From positions 1 to 23,952 of IMG/VR virus record IMGVR_UViG_3300034115_000003: 23,952 nt of DNA. One strand, 5' to 3'. The first letter of the stretch is position 1, and the number at the start of each line of letters is the position of its first letter. A program made the translations under genes and the position numbers. This document shows, piece after piece, positions 1 through 8,049 of this stretch. The DNA comes from a virus. The notes under the pieces are model-generated. The model searched no databases and was not told where the DNA came from. It saw nothing but the letters and a program-made list of their open reading frames with translations.

Positions 1-768
1 TCACTACAGGCACCTATTCTCGATGAAGAGAGGCAGCAGCTTAACTCACAGGGTGGACTTGCAAATCCCGTATTTGGTGGGACTCTGCAGCTTGACCCTG
101 AGCGTGATGCTACTAAGCTAGTGACTAGGTCACTTCTGTTGGAGCATGAGCTTCTGGTTTCTGCTCTAATTCGTGATCCAGCACAGTACGCAGCGGCTAA
201 CAAGATCACGCTGTCTGGTACTTCTCAGTGGAGTGACTACACAGCTACGTTGCCAGCCTTGCCGGTATCAAATCCGGTTAACGATCTAATGGTTGCTATG
301 CGGGCTATCTATTCTGCTACAGGTAGATATCCAAATACGCTAGCTGTTCCCGCATTGGGGATGAACTACATCGAAAACCATCCACGTATTATTGATCGCT
401 TCAAGTCTTTCAACTTGACTGATCCTGAGGCGTTCCGTAAGCTGACTGGTTTCGATGGTACTATCCTTCCGGTCGACAGCGTTTACAACGCTGCTAATAA
501 CCTCGATGCTACTCAAGCAATTACGTCATTTTGGGGTAAAGATGTTTGGCTGGGAATTGTAGATCCAGTTCCGGGTCAGAACACCTTTACTTTCGGTAAG
601 ACGTTTGCTCAGACATATCCAGATGGTAGTACTCGCCCTGTTGATAGATGGCGTGAAGAGCCACGTAAGGCAGACATTGTTCGTGTGTCTTACAAGTACG
701 ATACTAAGATCATCGCTGCTGGCGCTGGCTATCTCTTCACCACGGCGTTTGCTTCTGGCGCTTTCTAA
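1..768 (+). CDS. major capsid protein, 5'-truncated by the window edge
   Basis: The frame is open from base 1, so the gene starts before the window and 255 residues of its C-terminal part are visible. It forms the icosahedral head shell. The stretch around ALIRDPAQYAAANKITLSG, followed by QWSDY, a helix beginning LMVAMRAIYSATGRYPNTL and a C-terminal beta-rich region (VSYKYDTKIIAAGAGYLF), is the pattern I know from HK97-fold major capsid proteins of Mu-like and actinobacterial phages. A GTG at 121 is only an internal codon: the reading frame continues upstream in the same style and no ribosome site precedes it. The neck genes that follow fit a capsid gene here. The family is recognised by motif memory, not by alignment. 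Confidence 0.85.
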   Translation, partial: SLQAPILDEERQQLNSQGGLANPVFGGTLQLDPERDATKLVTRSLLLEHELLVSALIRDPAQYAAANKITLSGTSQWSDYTATLPALPVSNPVNDLMVAMRAIYSATGRYPNTLAVPALGMNYIENHPRIIDRFKSFNLTDPEAFRKLTGFDGTILPVDSVYNAANNLDATQAITSFWGKDVWLGIVDPVPGQNTFTFGKTFAQTYPDGSTRPVDRWREEPRKADIVRVSYKYDTKIIAAGAGYLFTTAFASGAF

Positions 769-789
769 TAGAAAGGAGGTAATAAACAA

Positions 790-1149
790 ATGGCTAAGCA
801 AATTGCTTGGACTACGTTCATCACAGGACGTAATGACTACGGGCAGGTTACTGAAACGATCAAGCCCGGTGATAGTGTTACACAGGACGCACTTGGTGTT
901 GATGATGAAGAATACGCAGAACTCTTGGACGTTGGGGCTATTAGGGAGGAAGCTTATCCCAAGAACATTCCCAATGATATGTCTCCTGTAGAGTTCTACG
1001 CTATGCAGGACGGTCAGCTTGAACGCGGTGAGCTTTCAGATAAAGAAGCTGAAAGTGTTATGAAGCGTCAGGCTAAGCAGCTTGAAGGGGTGCCTGACGA
1101 AGAGACACCCGTAGAAGAAGCAAAGAAGTCAGAGGTAGTTAGTTCATAA
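790..1149 (+). CDS. small post-capsid protein, function unknown
   Basis: A 119-residue acidic protein directly after the capsid gene, preceded by a strong ribosome site (AGAAAGGAGG, 770-779) that fixes the ATG at 790. The N-terminal half is folded-looking and includes a segment of the form PGDSV, then EYAELLDVGAI. The C-terminal third is rich in Glu and Lys and likely flexible. A similar short pattern (PGETV, then GALLEI) occurs in the small gene before the sheath. Genes in this position often encode head decoration, head fibre or scaffold-related proteins, but nothing here proves that. It ends in TAA, whose last A is the first base of the next ATG, so the two are probably translationally coupled. 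Confidence 0.75.
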   Translation: MAKQIAWTTFITGRNDYGQVTETIKPGDSVTQDALGVDDEEYAELLDVGAIREEAYPKNIPNDMSPVEFYAMQDGQLERGELSDKEAESVMKRQAKQLEGVPDEETPVEEAKKSEVVSS

Positions 1150-1604
1150 TGGCAGAGATACTAGCTTCTATTGACGATATCAATGCGAATCTACCTTCGA
1201 TAGACAATGTACCTGTAGTCGAAGCTACGAGTGAGAACGCTGATCTAATTCAGGTCAGCGTTGCCCGAGTAGTAAGGGGTTACTTGTCTAGTGCTGTTGA
1301 TGGAGCCACCCTAATGAGTTGGGTAGATCCCGACAGTACTCCTGATATCGTCAGAGAAGTTGCTGCTATGTTGATTGCGGCACAGGTATACTTCAACTTC
1401 GCAGCACGTACATCTCTTACATTGGAAGATACTAACTTTGCTCAGAAACTGTACGACAAAGCAATCCTGATCCTAGATAAGATCCTAGCCGGTCTTATCA
1501 TAATTGGTGATGAAGTCCCTGTAGTAACAGAAGCGATGACAGCCGATGACTTCTGGCCTGTTGATGACACTGACAGAGCCTTCACCATGTCTATGGAGCT
1601 TTAG
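1149..1604 (+). CDS. head-tail connector (adaptor-like) protein
   Basis: A 151-residue protein starting one base inside the previous stop (TAATG). It opens with a short domain naming pattern seen in neck adaptors (EILASIDDINANLPSID). A helical middle follows: LIQVSVARVVRGYLSSAVD and VREVAAMLIAAQVYFNFAA. Another helix (FAQKLYDKAILILDKILAGL) comes before an acidic tail. A mostly helical protein of about 150 residues right after the capsid genes fits the gp6/gp15-type adaptor that sits between portal and tail. The assignment rests on position, length and helix pattern; the exact family is not certain. Confidence 0.6.
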   Translation: MAEILASIDDINANLPSIDNVPVVEATSENADLIQVSVARVVRGYLSSAVDGATLMSWVDPDSTPDIVREVAAMLIAAQVYFNFAARTSLTLEDTNFAQKLYDKAILILDKILAGLIIIGDEVPVVTEAMTADDFWPVDDTDRAFTMSMEL

Positions 1605-1610
1605 GTAGTA

Positions 1611-2237
1611 ATGACTTCTGCATTCGGTACTATACTCACAGCATCTAGTCTAGAACGATCAACGATGACTCTGCTCAAGAAGTGGTTCCCAACCTATCTA
1701 CGAGAGATAGAAAGGATAGAAGGGTGGGAGAGAGAACCACTTGTTGAGCCGAGAAATTATACCACACGTAATTCCTTTGATGATCTTGTTGGTGAAGAAA
1801 TGCCCAAGTGCGTAGTTCTTAGCCCAGGGCTGTTTCAGGTTCCAACTCATCCTGAGTCAAACGGCTATTACAACGCCGTTTGGCAATTGGGTGTAGGTGT
1901 GGCCTGTGCTGCTCCTAATGAAGAACTCGCGGATCAGATGGTTAAGATGTATGGGGCAGCAGCTAGAGCTATTCTGCTCCAACATCAAGACCTAGAACGT
2001 GAAGAAGAGGACGTCATAGGAGTACAGTGGCTAGACGAGAACTATGAGGATTTGCCGATTGAAGATCAACTAATGCTATACAAGTACGCCGCTATCTATT
2101 GCGGTGTTGAAGCTGAAAAGGTCACTAGCAGGTTCATGCGACCTCCGTTCGTTGACGAATCAGCACAGATCCTCGATCAGATCGAAGAGGTAATACTAGA
2201 ACTTCCCGACTATGATCTAACAGTAACTAATACTTAA
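1611..2237 (+). CDS. neck protein, probable tail terminator-like
   Basis: A 208-residue protein starting 6 bases after the previous stop; only a weak ribosome site is seen. The middle contains alternating strands (CVVLSPGLFQVP, then YYNAVWQLGVGVACAA) and a helix (ELADQMVKMYGAAARAILLQH), followed by another strand region (YKYAAIYCGVEAEKV). This beta-alpha-beta order with a long helix, placed between connector and gpG/gpS-like genes, resembles tail terminator or neck proteins that cap the tail tube at the head end. No diagnostic residue is visible, so the role is an inference from synteny. It ends in TAA overlapping the next ATG by one base. Confidence 0.55.
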   Translation: MTSAFGTILTASSLERSTMTLLKKWFPTYLREIERIEGWEREPLVEPRNYTTRNSFDDLVGEEMPKCVVLSPGLFQVPTHPESNGYYNAVWQLGVGVACAAPNEELADQMVKMYGAAARAILLQHQDLEREEEDVIGVQWLDENYEDLPIEDQLMLYKYAAIYCGVEAEKVTSRFMRPPFVDESAQILDQIEEVILELPDYDLTVTNT

Positions 2238-2776
2238 TGCTGAATTTCCAGCTACTTGTATTTGGTGATAAGATAGTAACAGCCAAATATAGAGCTATGG
2301 CTAATGCGACAGGTAATCTTATTCCTTCTTTTCACGAAGTAGAAGATTATCTGATGGATATTACTGGACGACAGTTCGATTCGCAAGGTCGTAGAGGCGG
2401 TGGTTCATGGAAACCGTTGTCACCCAAATGGGTAGCTCGTAAAGCCCGTATGGGAGGCGACACCCGTATCCTACATTTTGATAAAGCACTACGTAGGTCG
2501 GTTACTAAGCGAGGGGCTGGTGGACAGATTCTAGAATATACACCTACCTCTCTTACATTCGGTACTAGTATAGCATATGCAGCAAGACACCAGTTCGGAC
2601 ACGGAAAAACGCCTAGACGCAAATTTCTAGTCATTCTTCCACTAGACAGAAAAATGATAACTGAGATGATCCAGAGTCACATTATGACACCCTGGGTTAA
2701 AACCGGAGTACTAGCCTTTGGAGGCGGAAAAATGCTTAGAGGCCCAAGAGGTAGGTTCATGGGGGTGAGTAGATAA
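2237..2776 (+). CDS. tail completion / virion morphogenesis protein (Mu gpG, P2 gpS type)
   Basis: A 179-residue basic protein. The block with FDSQGRRGGGSWKPLSPKW, then RILHFDKALRRSV and SIAYAARHQFGHG with PRRKFLVI, is characteristic of the Phage_tail_S / virion morphogenesis family: the family needs a W-x-P-L core, an 'L..tG.L..S' segment and a 'YA..hQfG' segment. Proteins of this family act when tail and head are joined. The chosen ATG overlaps the previous stop (TAATG at 2235-2239); an internal ATG at 2298 would drop about 20 residues but lacks that coupling. The next gene follows with no gap. Confidence 0.8.
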   Translation: MLNFQLLVFGDKIVTAKYRAMANATGNLIPSFHEVEDYLMDITGRQFDSQGRRGGGSWKPLSPKWVARKARMGGDTRILHFDKALRRSVTKRGAGGQILEYTPTSLTFGTSIAYAARHQFGHGKTPRRKFLVILPLDRKMITEMIQSHIMTPWVKTGVLAFGGGKMLRGPRGRFMGVSR

Positions 2777-2950
2777 ATGGCAAGTAATGAGTACTACGCG
2801 CCTCTGAATGGTGGTATTGTCGATCTTGTTAGCGGTGCTAGTGTAGCTCCCGGCGAGACTGTCAAGCTATCCTCAGAAGCAGCTAAAGAAAATGCAGATG
2901 CGATTGAGCGCGGTGCGCTCCTTGAAATTAAGAAAGGAGGTGACAAGTAG
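2777..2950 (+). CDS. 57-residue protein before the sheath, unknown function
   Basis: This small gene fills the space between the tail completion gene and the sheath. It begins with ATG immediately after the preceding TAA (2774-2776) and ends in TAG at 2948-2950, whose G starts the sheath GTG. The product begins MASNEYYAPLNGG and has a compact pattern with PGETVKLSSEAAK and ERGALLEIKKGG. Its last codons (AAG AAA GGA GGT GAC) form the Shine-Dalgarno sequence of the sheath gene, so its translation should be tied to sheath production. Mu-like phages also carry a very short gene (DUF2635) just upstream of the sheath; this may be its counterpart, but I see no firm sequence proof. Confidence 0.75.
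   Translation: MASNEYYAPLNGGIVDLVSGASVAPGETVKLSSEAAKENADAIERGALLEIKKGGDK
2933..2943 (+). promoter_or_regulatory. strong ribosome binding site for the sheath gene, inside the preceding gene
   Basis: AAAGGAGGTGA lies seven bases before the GTG at 2950 and matches the full anti-Shine-Dalgarno complement. It decides the GTG start and is itself coding sequence for the final residues of the 57-residue gene. Confidence 0.8.
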
Positions 2951-4380
2951 TGCGACCAGGTGTTAACATTGTTATCAGTGAAAACACACCGATTCGTACT
3001 CCACCTACTGATACTGGTGTATGGTTTCTTAGTGGTCTAGCCGACAAAGGTCCAACAACCTCAGCTAGACTGATTACCAGTCTTAGCGAGTACGTTAAAT
3101 ATTTCGGTGATAGAGTATCTTACGGTATACTTTACGATGCTCTAGACGTGTTCTTCCGTGAAGGTGGTACAAGGGCTTACGTTACTCGCGTAGTCGGCCC
3201 TGCTAATGTTACAGCGTTCAAGCTATTGCTTGATGCTGGTGCTGCTAACACTTTGCGAGTCGAAGCTAACTCCCCTGGTGAATGGGGCAATGCTCTTAAC
3301 GTACAGGTTGTCGCTGGCGGTGCCGGCGGTTCCTTCGTACTGGTTATTTCACACGATGTACTAGGAGAGCTTGAAAGGTCAGGCGATCTAATTGACAAAG
3401 CTGCCGCATTTGAGTGGGCAGAAAATAGCAATTGGATCGTATTGATAGATCAGGCATCTTTGCTCGATCCTGCTGTTGTCGCTGTTCAGTCACTTGCTGG
3501 TGGTCTAGATGATCGTGCCAGCATTGTTGATGCACAGTGGACAACTAGCCTTACTAGGTTCTCACGTGATTTGGGACCAGGGCAAGTTAGTTTCCCAGGT
3601 AAGACTACAACTACTCTGCATGGTATTCTAATGACTCATGCAGCAGCTAACAACAGGGTAGCTATCCTAGACTTTGTGGATACTCCCACAAAAGCTACTT
3701 TCATCACTGAGGCAGAGCTTCTACGCGGAGCCAATGCTAAGTGGACAGGTGTATGGCAACACTGGCTATTGGTTCCCGGTATCACACCAGGTACTACCAG
3801 GACTGTTCCACCATCTGCTCTTATTGCAGCTAAGGCCGCATACGCAGATTCTATCGGTAGTCCTAATACTCCTGGTGCTGGTGATCTTGGCATTGCTAAC
3901 TACGTAACTGGTCTATCTCAGCCAACTTGGAATGATCTTGATTTGCAGGAATTGAATGGTCAGGGTGTTAACTCCATCATCATGAAGTATGGTGTTCCTA
4001 GGGTATTTGGGTGGCGTACTCTTGCTGATCCAGATACCGATAGCGAATGGAACAACATGGGTAACAGCAGGCTAATTATGCAAATCGCTGCTGAGGCAGA
4101 TGCTCTTGGTGAGACTTACCTGTTCGATGAAATTGATGGACAGGGTAGAGTGATCGCGTCTTACGGTGGCGCATTGACAGCCATGCTTATGCCGTATTGG
4201 AACATCGGTAGCCTTTATGGGCTTACGGCAGAAGAAGCGTTCCAGGTAGATGTTGGTCCTTCCGTGAATACACCTACTACAATCGCTGACAAGCAGCTAC
4301 GCGCACTTGTTATGGTTCGACCATCTCCGTTTGCTGAGATGATTACGATCGAGATTGTCAAACAACAGGTTAATGAGTAA
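2950..4380 (+). CDS. contractile tail sheath protein
   Basis: A 476-residue protein forming the contractile outer tail cylinder. The N-terminus (MRPGVNIVISENTPIRTPP followed by a TDTGVWFLSGLADKGP segment) and the next block (ITSLSEYVKYFG, LYDALDVFFREGGTRAYVTRVV) are the hallmark of phage tail sheath proteins. So is the C-terminal part around YWNIGSLYGLTAEEAFQVDVG, with KQLRALVMVRPSPFAEMITIEIV. Length matches the usual 380-500 range. It is followed at once by the tube gene, the standard order. The central part (about residues 110-200, IDKAAAFEWAENSNW region) looks like the variable surface domain. A GTG start is used, set by the strong upstream ribosome site. Confidence 0.93.
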   Translation: MRPGVNIVISENTPIRTPPTDTGVWFLSGLADKGPTTSARLITSLSEYVKYFGDRVSYGILYDALDVFFREGGTRAYVTRVVGPANVTAFKLLLDAGAANTLRVEANSPGEWGNALNVQVVAGGAGGSFVLVISHDVLGELERSGDLIDKAAAFEWAENSNWIVLIDQASLLDPAVVAVQSLAGGLDDRASIVDAQWTTSLTRFSRDLGPGQVSFPGKTTTTLHGILMTHAAANNRVAILDFVDTPTKATFITEAELLRGANAKWTGVWQHWLLVPGITPGTTRTVPPSALIAAKAAYADSIGSPNTPGAGDLGIANYVTGLSQPTWNDLDLQELNGQGVNSIIMKYGVPRVFGWRTLADPDTDSEWNNMGNSRLIMQIAAEADALGETYLFDEIDGQGRVIASYGGALTAMLMPYWNIGSLYGLTAEEAFQVDVGPSVNTPTTIADKQLRALVMVRPSPFAEMITIEIVKQQVNE

Positions 4381-4391
4381 GGGGGTGTGAA

Positions 4392-4841
4392 ATGAGCGGA
4401 CCAACTAGACAAGACACCTTTTCCGTCATCGTTCTAGTAGAGAATGTTACCCTACCAAACAGGCCAATGCAGAATTTGGGTGTTTGGGATAAGAAGGATG
4501 GTGGCGAGATTGACTCGGAAGAGTATAAGTTTAGTCCCGGTGGTATGGCTGCGACTGTATCTCTAGGAGGTAAGAAGAACGTCGGTAATCTCACAGTCAG
4601 TAGACTATACCGACTTGAGAGAGATCATGGTAGCGAGACACCAATGTTGATTGCTGGTGTTGGTAAAGCTAAGATGATCGTTCAACAGCAACCACTAGAT
4701 ATCAACGGTAACTCGTTTGGTCGTCCTCTGGTATGGAGAGGCACTCTAAAGCGTCATACGCCTCCACCACACGATTCAGAGAGTTCTGATGCTGCCCTAG
4801 TCGAACTTGAAATGACGGTTGAAGGTGAGCCAACAGCATAA
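4392..4841 (+). CDS. tail tube protein (myovirus type)
   Basis: A 149-residue protein directly after the sheath, with AAGGGGGTG (4379-4387) as ribosome site. It shows the alternating strands and Gly/Pro turns of a tube subunit: FSVIVLVENVTLPNRP, then EEYKFSPGGMAATVSLGG, the loop NVGNLTVSRLYRLERDHG and a closing strand VELEMTVEG. Tube subunits stack into hexameric rings inside the sheath and form the channel for DNA. Length and position agree with the family. I did not recognise a closer relative. Confidence 0.85.
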   Translation: MSGPTRQDTFSVIVLVENVTLPNRPMQNLGVWDKKDGGEIDSEEYKFSPGGMAATVSLGGKKNVGNLTVSRLYRLERDHGSETPMLIAGVGKAKMIVQQQPLDINGNSFGRPLVWRGTLKRHTPPPHDSESSDAALVELEMTVEGEPTA

Positions 4842-4860
4842 CGAATAAAGGAGAGAGAAA

Positions 4861-5451
4861 GTGACAGAACCAGAAGTAACGCCTTGGTCAGATGAGGAAG
4901 TAACTAGTCCACTAGTTAACCAAGTAACAGATCCAGAAGATACAAGCGTAAACGGTAAGTTGTCTATTACCGATCGTTTGCGTCTACAGCATAAAGAGCA
5001 GGTTGACCAGAAATTCAAGGATATTGATATCCCTGGGTTCAACGGCGATCTTTTCTGTAGGTATATTCATATTGATGGCAAACAGCTAGATGCCATTGGA
5101 GTCAAGGTTAGAGCGGAATTTCGCAATCGCGGAGAAAGGGTCTTTGCCTCGACTTGCGACAACATGATCCTAGCCTGCGATGAGTTTTGGGTTAGAGATG
5201 ATGGTAGAGAAATTCCATTTAGAGAAGCTCCTGGGTATAAGGGTCCTAGAGATATACCTGTCAGGTACGACATTGAACTGGCACAAGCTCTAGGTTTCGC
5301 TGAACACGTATCAGATCCACCAACAGCCCGCAGTATCGTACTTGGTCTGTTTGCTGGTAATGATCTAGCTGTCAATGCTCATGGAGCTAGACTCATGAAT
5401 TGGTTGATGCAGATAGGTTCAGAGATGGATGCCCTATTGGGGGAAGTGTAG
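4861..5451 (+). CDS. tail assembly chaperone, short (pre-frameshift) form
   Basis: A 196-residue protein with a GTG start preceded by AAAGGAGAG (4846-4854). The gene sits between tube and tape measure, where the two-frame tail chaperone (lambda gpG/gpGT type) is found. The N-terminal 45 residues are acidic and low in complexity. A beta-rich region follows (GDLFCRYIHIDGKQLDAIGV), then a helical C-terminus (DIELAQALGFAEHV, RSIVLGLFAGNDLAVNAHG, RLMNWLMQIGSEMDALLG). Its last codons run through G GGG GAA before TAG, and an open -1 frame continues from there to the tape measure gene. The chaperones bind the tape measure during tail building and are not in the finished virion. Confidence 0.78.
   Translation: MTEPEVTPWSDEEVTSPLVNQVTDPEDTSVNGKLSITDRLRLQHKEQVDQKFKDIDIPGFNGDLFCRYIHIDGKQLDAIGVKVRAEFRNRGERVFASTCDNMILACDEFWVRDDGREIPFREAPGYKGPRDIPVRYDIELAQALGFAEHVSDPPTARSIVLGLFAGNDLAVNAHGARLMNWLMQIGSEMDALLGEV
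5439..5445 (+). other. candidate -1 ribosomal slippery site (G GGG GAA)
   Basis: In the chaperone frame the codons read TTG GGG GAA GTG TAG. The tRNA on GGG (5440-5442) can re-pair perfectly one base upstream on GGG (5439-5441), moving the ribosome into the -1 frame, which stays open to 5651. The A-site re-pairing (GAA to GGA) is imperfect, so this would be mainly P-site slippage. The stop codon two codons later gives a pause. Confidence 0.65.
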
Positions 5452-5651
5452 GGCGCGACGAGGTTGAACTGGCTGCTTATGTAGTTCTTGCAGGTATTCC
5501 TCTCGACAAGTTTCTTGCACTTGATGATCCTTTCGAGATCAATATGTGGAACGCTATAGCAGCCAGAACAATTCAGCTAAAACAGAAACTCGACGAAAAT
5601 CGCGCCAAAATGATATCCAACGCTGTAGGTAAGATGCTGTCTGGTAAGTAA
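5442..5651 (+). CDS. tail assembly chaperone, frameshift extension (T part)
   Basis: About 69 residues read in the -1 frame after the slip, giving a fused protein of about 263 residues. The only start codon of the isolated frame is a TTG at 5400 with no ribosome site, so independent translation is unlikely. The extension is helical: ELAAYVVLAGIPLDKFLALDD, then FEINMWNAIAARTIQLKQKL and a basic end (RAKMISNAVGKMLSGK). This is the usual composition of a T domain that contacts tape measure and tube subunits. The TAA at 5649-5651 overlaps the tape measure ATG by one base. The start given is the first codon after the slip. Confidence 0.7.
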   Translation, partial: GSVGRDEVELAAYVVLAGIPLDKFLALDDPFEINMWNAIAARTIQLKQKLDENRAKMISNAVGKMLSGK

Positions 5652-7552
5652 TGGCAACTGAACGCATAGACATAGTAACTAGACTTCGCGGTGTACTTGC
5701 GTATATCCGTGATGCTAATGCTGCCGCTGCTGCTACAGGTAGATTGGGTACGGCGGCAGAACTGGCGGGACGGAAGATGGAACACGCGGGTCGTCGAGGA
5801 TTCCTGATGAATCAGGCAATCTTCACTATGCGTCGTTACTTGTACAATGCTACATTGGCCGCTACTGCTCTAGGTGCGGCTGCTGCCTATATGGGATTCA
5901 GATTCAATGCTAGTGTTCAACGTACCACGATAGCCCTAGAGTTTCTATCTAAGGGCCAGTTCGATGCTAAGACGCAGATGAAAGAGTTTCTGCAAATTGC
6001 ACGTGATACTGCGTTCTTGCCTCAGCAGGTAGTTGATATTGGTCAGTCCTTTATCGCATTCGGATTCACGGCTGAGGAAACCAATAGAACGCTTCGTGCC
6101 ACAGCAGATGCTATTGCTGCACTAAACCTACCTCAAGATGCGATTCATCGTATTCTGTTCGCTCTTGGTCAGATCAGAGTAAAAGGTAGGGTCATGGGTG
6201 AAGAGTTGCGTCAGCTTGCTAACGCCAACATTCCTGCCTACGAATATCTGGCACAGGCGTTTGGTAAGAACGTAACTCAGTTGAATAAGATCGGTGATGC
6301 GAACATTCCAGCACAGGCTGGTATTGAAGCTATCGTAGCTGGCTTGGAAAGACAGTACGGTGGGGCTTCGGAGCGTATTCGTGAAACCACCACAGGACAG
6401 TTTGAAATCCTGAAAGGTGATCTTCAAGCTATTATGGGTGGAATCACGTTCACGGCGTTTGAAGCAGCAGGTGGTAGGCTTGAGCGTATAACCGATGTTA
6501 CTGGCAAGATGTTCAAGCTTGCACTAGAAGGTAATCTCACATTCTATGACATGGTACGAATTCTTGACGATGCAACTGGTGGAGTATTCCATCTAGTGAC
6601 AGCTATGGAGTCTTTGCATGGTTGGCTCAAAGCTACGTGGGGTAGCGTGAAACTGGTGCTATCTGTTCTATCGCCGTTCATCAAGATAACTCTTATAGCT
6701 GTATATATTTTGCTAGAAGTAACTACAGCTATTCAGAACTTCATTCATCTAGGTGGTCGTCCTCTAATAATCATCCTACAAATCTTGGTTGCCATGTGGA
6801 TACTTGAAACCTTGTTCAAGAAGATTTCTGTAGCATGGACAAAACGCGCTCTGTTTTGGGATAAGCTAAGTACCTTGTGGATAGGACGCAAGGCCAAGAT
6901 GCTCAAACTGGCGTCGATATGGAATTACTTGTTTGCTACATCTACCATGACTGTATGGAGTGCCGAGAAAAAGCAGTATACACAACTTGTCAAAACTGGT
7001 GCATTGCTGAGGCTTTACACGTTCATCACCACAGCGGCAGCAGGAGCCACGTTCTTGCTTAGTCTAGCTTTCTGGACTAGTCCAGTAGGATTGATTACGG
7101 CATCAGTAATTGTTCTAGCGGGTGTTTTGGTATTTCTAGAATTGAAATTCCGTGCAGTTACAAGAGCTGTTGAATGGTTGACTCAAAAATGGAAAGAATT
7201 GTCAGATTCCATAACTAGAAGCAAACTAGGTTTTCTATTTAAAGGCGGTGGCCTGATAGAAATGCTAGGAGGTCCATCTACCGGAGGTACAAGTATCCTA
7301 GACCTTATCGGTGGTGGGGGTGGTACGGCTTCCTTTGCTGGAATGGGACAGAGGGCAATAGGTATGCCTGCTGGTGGTCCGGCTGGACCTATAATGCCTG
7401 TAGAGGGTCAACCACTTGATATGGCAGCTTTGACTCAGGGCGGCACAGCACCTATTAGGGTGACGATCGTTCCACAGAAGATTGAGCTTGACGGACGTGA
7501 AGTAGCTGAGGTGGTTTGGAAGCATCGTCTTGATAGGCAGGCTCGTAGATAA
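5651..7552 (+). CDS. tape measure protein
   Basis: A 633-residue protein that sets tail length and lies in the tube lumen. The region at about residues 75-270 (SVQRTTIALEFLSKG, ARDTAFLPQQVVDIGQSFIAFGF, QIRVKGRVMGEELRQLANA, then a TTTGQFEILKGDLQAIMGG segment) matches the conserved tape-measure N-terminal domain. Long hydrophobic stretches follow: about 345-372 (LVLSVLSPFIKITLIAVYIL), about 375-395, and about 465-505 (ATFLLSLAFW, GLITASVIVLAGVLVFLEL). They would suit membrane insertion during DNA entry. The C-terminus is Gly/Pro-rich with a basic end. At roughly 0.15 nm per residue this predicts a tail near 95 nm, short for a myovirus. The gene is the largest of the tail block before the baseplate genes, as expected. 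Confidence 0.9.
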   Translation: MATERIDIVTRLRGVLAYIRDANAAAAATGRLGTAAELAGRKMEHAGRRGFLMNQAIFTMRRYLYNATLAATALGAAAAYMGFRFNASVQRTTIALEFLSKGQFDAKTQMKEFLQIARDTAFLPQQVVDIGQSFIAFGFTAEETNRTLRATADAIAALNLPQDAIHRILFALGQIRVKGRVMGEELRQLANANIPAYEYLAQAFGKNVTQLNKIGDANIPAQAGIEAIVAGLERQYGGASERIRETTTGQFEILKGDLQAIMGGITFTAFEAAGGRLERITDVTGKMFKLALEGNLTFYDMVRILDDATGGVFHLVTAMESLHGWLKATWGSVKLVLSVLSPFIKITLIAVYILLEVTTAIQNFIHLGGRPLIIILQILVAMWILETLFKKISVAWTKRALFWDKLSTLWIGRKAKMLKLASIWNYLFATSTMTVWSAEKKQYTQLVKTGALLRLYTFITTAAAGATFLLSLAFWTSPVGLITASVIVLAGVLVFLELKFRAVTRAVEWLTQKWKELSDSITRSKLGFLFKGGGLIEMLGGPSTGGTSILDLIGGGGGTASFAGMGQRAIGMPAGGPAGPIMPVEGQPLDMAALTQGGTAPIRVTIVPQKIELDGREVAEVVWKHRLDRQARR

Positions 7553-8049
7553 TGGTCGGTAGAGTTACATTTAGATCTAAGACGAAGCCTGTATTGACTG
7601 TGGAATGTTGGCTAGGAGCAGAAAGAGCACAAGTCACAGGAGGTTATGGAGGATGGGAAATTGTAGAACGTCCTCGTAAAACGGGAGTTACTCAATGGAA
7701 CGGTCGTCAGCCCTACACTATGAGTGTTCCTATTTTGATTGATGGTTTCTCAGAAAGAGAAGAAGTTGAGAGTGATTGCTTCACTCTTGAGCAGATGGCT
7801 TTGCCTTGGGGCAAGGAACCTCCTGTTATCAAGATAATCAGCAATGCTGTACCTCACACAGACCTAGATTGGGTTGTGGCTAATATAGAGTGGGGAGAAG
7901 CAATTAGTGGTAAATTTAACGGGAAGAGGATCAGACAAGAAGCTACGGTAGTTTTTCTTAGATATAACGCCGCAGATAAACTACAGCTAACCGCGGCCGC
8001 ACATGCTAGAAATAAGAAAAAGGGTGATACCCTCTTTAGGATTAGATAA
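7552..8049 (+). CDS. tube-to-hub linking tail protein (XkdP / CIS-tube-like position)
   Basis: A 165-residue protein starting one base inside the tape measure stop. Visible blocks are a strand-rich N-terminus (GRVTFRSKTKPVLTVECW), a GGYGGWEIVERPRKTG segment, a PYTMSVPILIDGF strand and a late beta region (DWVVANIEWGEAISG, ATVVFLRY). The final residues are basic (ARNKKKGDTLFRIR). In contractile systems the gene between tape measure and hub encodes a protein joining tube and hub, often with a LysM end. No LysM repeat is visible here. The assignment is from position and overall pattern, and the family is uncertain. Confidence 0.55.
   Translation: MVGRVTFRSKTKPVLTVECWLGAERAQVTGGYGGWEIVERPRKTGVTQWNGRQPYTMSVPILIDGFSEREEVESDCFTLEQMALPWGKEPPVIKIISNAVPHTDLDWVVANIEWGEAISGKFNGKRIRQEATVVFLRYNAADKLQLTAAAHARNKKKGDTLFRIR

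Noticed and set aside
761-775. Hairpin CTTTCT / AGAAAG at the capsid stop
   Set aside because: Only six pairs with a three-base loop and no U-run; it overlaps the next ribosome site but leaves GGAGGT free, so neither terminator nor clear regulator.
605-991. + strand open frame of 128 residues across the capsid end
   Set aside because: It overlaps two well-supported genes in another frame and has Leu/Arg/Ser-rich shadow composition.
5400-5651. Second chaperone frame as an independent gene from TTG 5400
   Set aside because: No ribosome site, rare start codon and the usual gene-pair arrangement favour production by frameshift.
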